From: Methanoregula sp.
Lineage (GTDB): Archaea; Halobacteriota; Methanomicrobia; Methanomicrobiales; Methanospirillaceae
Length of the DNA: 15,364 nucleotides
Reading direction: 5' to 3'
NCBI GenBank assembly: GCA_023228295.1
Contig: JALOBP010000075.1
Coordinates: 1 to 15,364 of the forward strand
Of the stretch, positions 14,994 to 15,364 are shown piece after piece (position 1 is the stretch's first letter; each line of letters opens with the position of its first letter). The position numbers were made by a program, and so were the translations under genes. The notes beneath the pieces were generated by a model. That model was not told the origin of the DNA, searched no databases, and saw nothing but the letters and a program-made list of their open reading frames with translations.

Positions 14994-15033
14994 CCGGACG
15001 GGAGGTGCGTCCGGACAGATGCATCCTCTTTTT
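14994..15033 (+). terminator. Hairpin and T-run terminator of the envelope cluster
   Basis: CCGGACG (14994-15000) and CGTCCGG (15008-15014) form a perfect 7-bp stem with the loop GGAGGTG, followed after 14 bases by five T residues (15029-15033). It begins 13 bases after the last stop codon. The stem plus T-run suits termination; the loop happens to be a perfect Shine-Dalgarno sequence (see findings). Confidence 0.5.
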
Positions 15034-15070
15034 ACATCACGTTTCACAAGCCCCTTCCGGAAAAAACGGT

Positions 15071-15121
15071 GGGGGGTCAACTGCTAACCCCCTCCCCCCT
15101 TTGTGCCCGGGGGACCCCCCC
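15071..15121 (+). repeat. G-run/C-run three-arm repeat, copy A
   Basis: Arm 1 GGGGGGTCA (15071-15079), five-base spacer ACTGC, arm 2 TAACCCCC (15085-15092) plus a further C run, then TTTGTG and arm 3 GGGGGACCCCCCC (15109-15121). Arm 1 can pair with arm 2 as a hairpin (eight positions, one C-A mismatch) or with GACCCCCC of arm 3 (eight perfect pairs). Copy B, 157 bases away, keeps all three arms while spacers differ. Confidence 0.75.
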
Positions 15122-15227
15122 TACTCAATCATGGGTAGCAGGCCGTTTTTCTGGTTCACGCCGAAAGCTCCACGCGAAATAGAACGCTTACGCGTGCGGA
15201 AATGTGTACGTTACTCAAATCCGGGGA

Positions 15228-15283
15228 GGGGGGTCAGCGGGTAACCCCCCCCTTGAAAATTTTTTATTTTGTGGGGACCCCCC
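15228..15283 (+). repeat. G-run/C-run three-arm repeat, copy B
   Basis: Arm 1 GGGGGGTCA (15228-15236), spacer GCGGG, arm 2 TAACCCCCCCC (15242-15252), an A/T-rich spacer with a T5 run (15261-15265), then TTTTGTG and arm 3 GGGGACCCCCC (15273-15283). It matches copy A in arm sequence, order and orientation; the region between arms 2 and 3 is longer and AT-rich. Confidence 0.75.
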
Positions 15284-15364
15284 AATATGCGCTAACTTAT
15301 CGCAAAATTTTTCGACGACAATGACAAATAAGAATACGCACCGAACAACTGGCGGATCCGTTTT

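Larger units (their letters stand above)
14981..15364. other. Intergenic region without a convincing gene
   Basis: These 384 bases contain the terminator hairpin and the two G-run/C-run repeats. Open frames here are short, cross the repeats, and have low-complexity translations, so none is called. Between the repeats (15122-15227) I see no known RNA. TGCG (15288-15291) and CGCA (15301-15304) could form a weak 4-bp stem before a T5 run (15308-15312), possibly a second terminator-like site. Confidence 0.6.

Noticed and set aside
15223..15241. Possible G-quadruplex in repeat copy B
   Set aside because: Only three separable G runs are present on this strand, and copy A has fewer; complementary C runs close by make hairpins the better explanation.
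15005..15244. 79-codon and overlapping 92-codon frames in the terminal intergenic region
   Set aside because: They run through both G-run/C-run repeats, have low-complexity translations and no supported start; the stop at 15242-15244 is simply the TAA of repeat arm 2.
15071..15283. CRISPR array
   Set aside because: Only two imperfect copies, spaced 157 bases with no regular spacer length, and no cas genes in the window.

Overview
The window (15,364 bases, GC-rich in its genes) comes from a methanogenic archaeon. Its centre is a tight operon of methanogenesis marker genes (atwA, mmp3, mmp6, mmp5, mmp15, mmp17, mmp7), a set known almost only from organisms that use methyl-coenzyme M reductase (MCR). 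An archaeal ribose-1,5-bisphosphate isomerase, a PAS-rich signalling protein, Shine-Dalgarno sites of the GGAGGTG/AGGTGAT type and T-tract terminators fit an archaeon. The overall style suggests the order Methanomicrobiales (for example the Methanoregula group), but this placement is inference from reading and was not checked against a database.

Layout. Positions 1-964 (+) hold the 3' part of a multi-PAS sensor protein that ends without a kinase domain. Positions 1099-3008 (-) carry ribose-1,5-bisphosphate isomerase followed by dapF (diaminopimelate epimerase, lysine synthesis). A HAD-superfamily protein (3059-3904, +) is read divergently from the isomerase. Positions 3961-11312 (+) form an eight-gene operon: atwA, mmp3, mmp6, mmp5, mmp15, mmp17, mmp7 and an AhpD-like CxxC protein. 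Gaps are 1 to 8 bases, or the genes overlap by four bases. AtwA, Mmp3, Mmp7 and Mmp17 are known parts of the ATP-driven machine that, with McrC, reductively activates the nickel cofactor F430 of MCR. Mmp5, Mmp6 and the activase-like Mmp15 are less understood, and the AhpD-like gene is the least expected member. The operon ends in a T-rich terminator (11336-11370).

Positions 11535-14980 (+) are a second, unrecognised cluster, preceded by a good archaeal promoter. It encodes a six-helix membrane protein, a zinc-ribbon protein with one membrane helix, a 727-residue exported protein built on a tandem duplication of about 250 residues, and a small two-helix protein. The first three overlap by ATGA, so they are probably made together as an envelope system of unknown function.

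The last 384 bases hold no convincing gene. They contain a hairpin/T-run terminator and two diverged copies of a G-run/C-run repeat with three complementary arms, which is the most unusual non-coding structure in the window.
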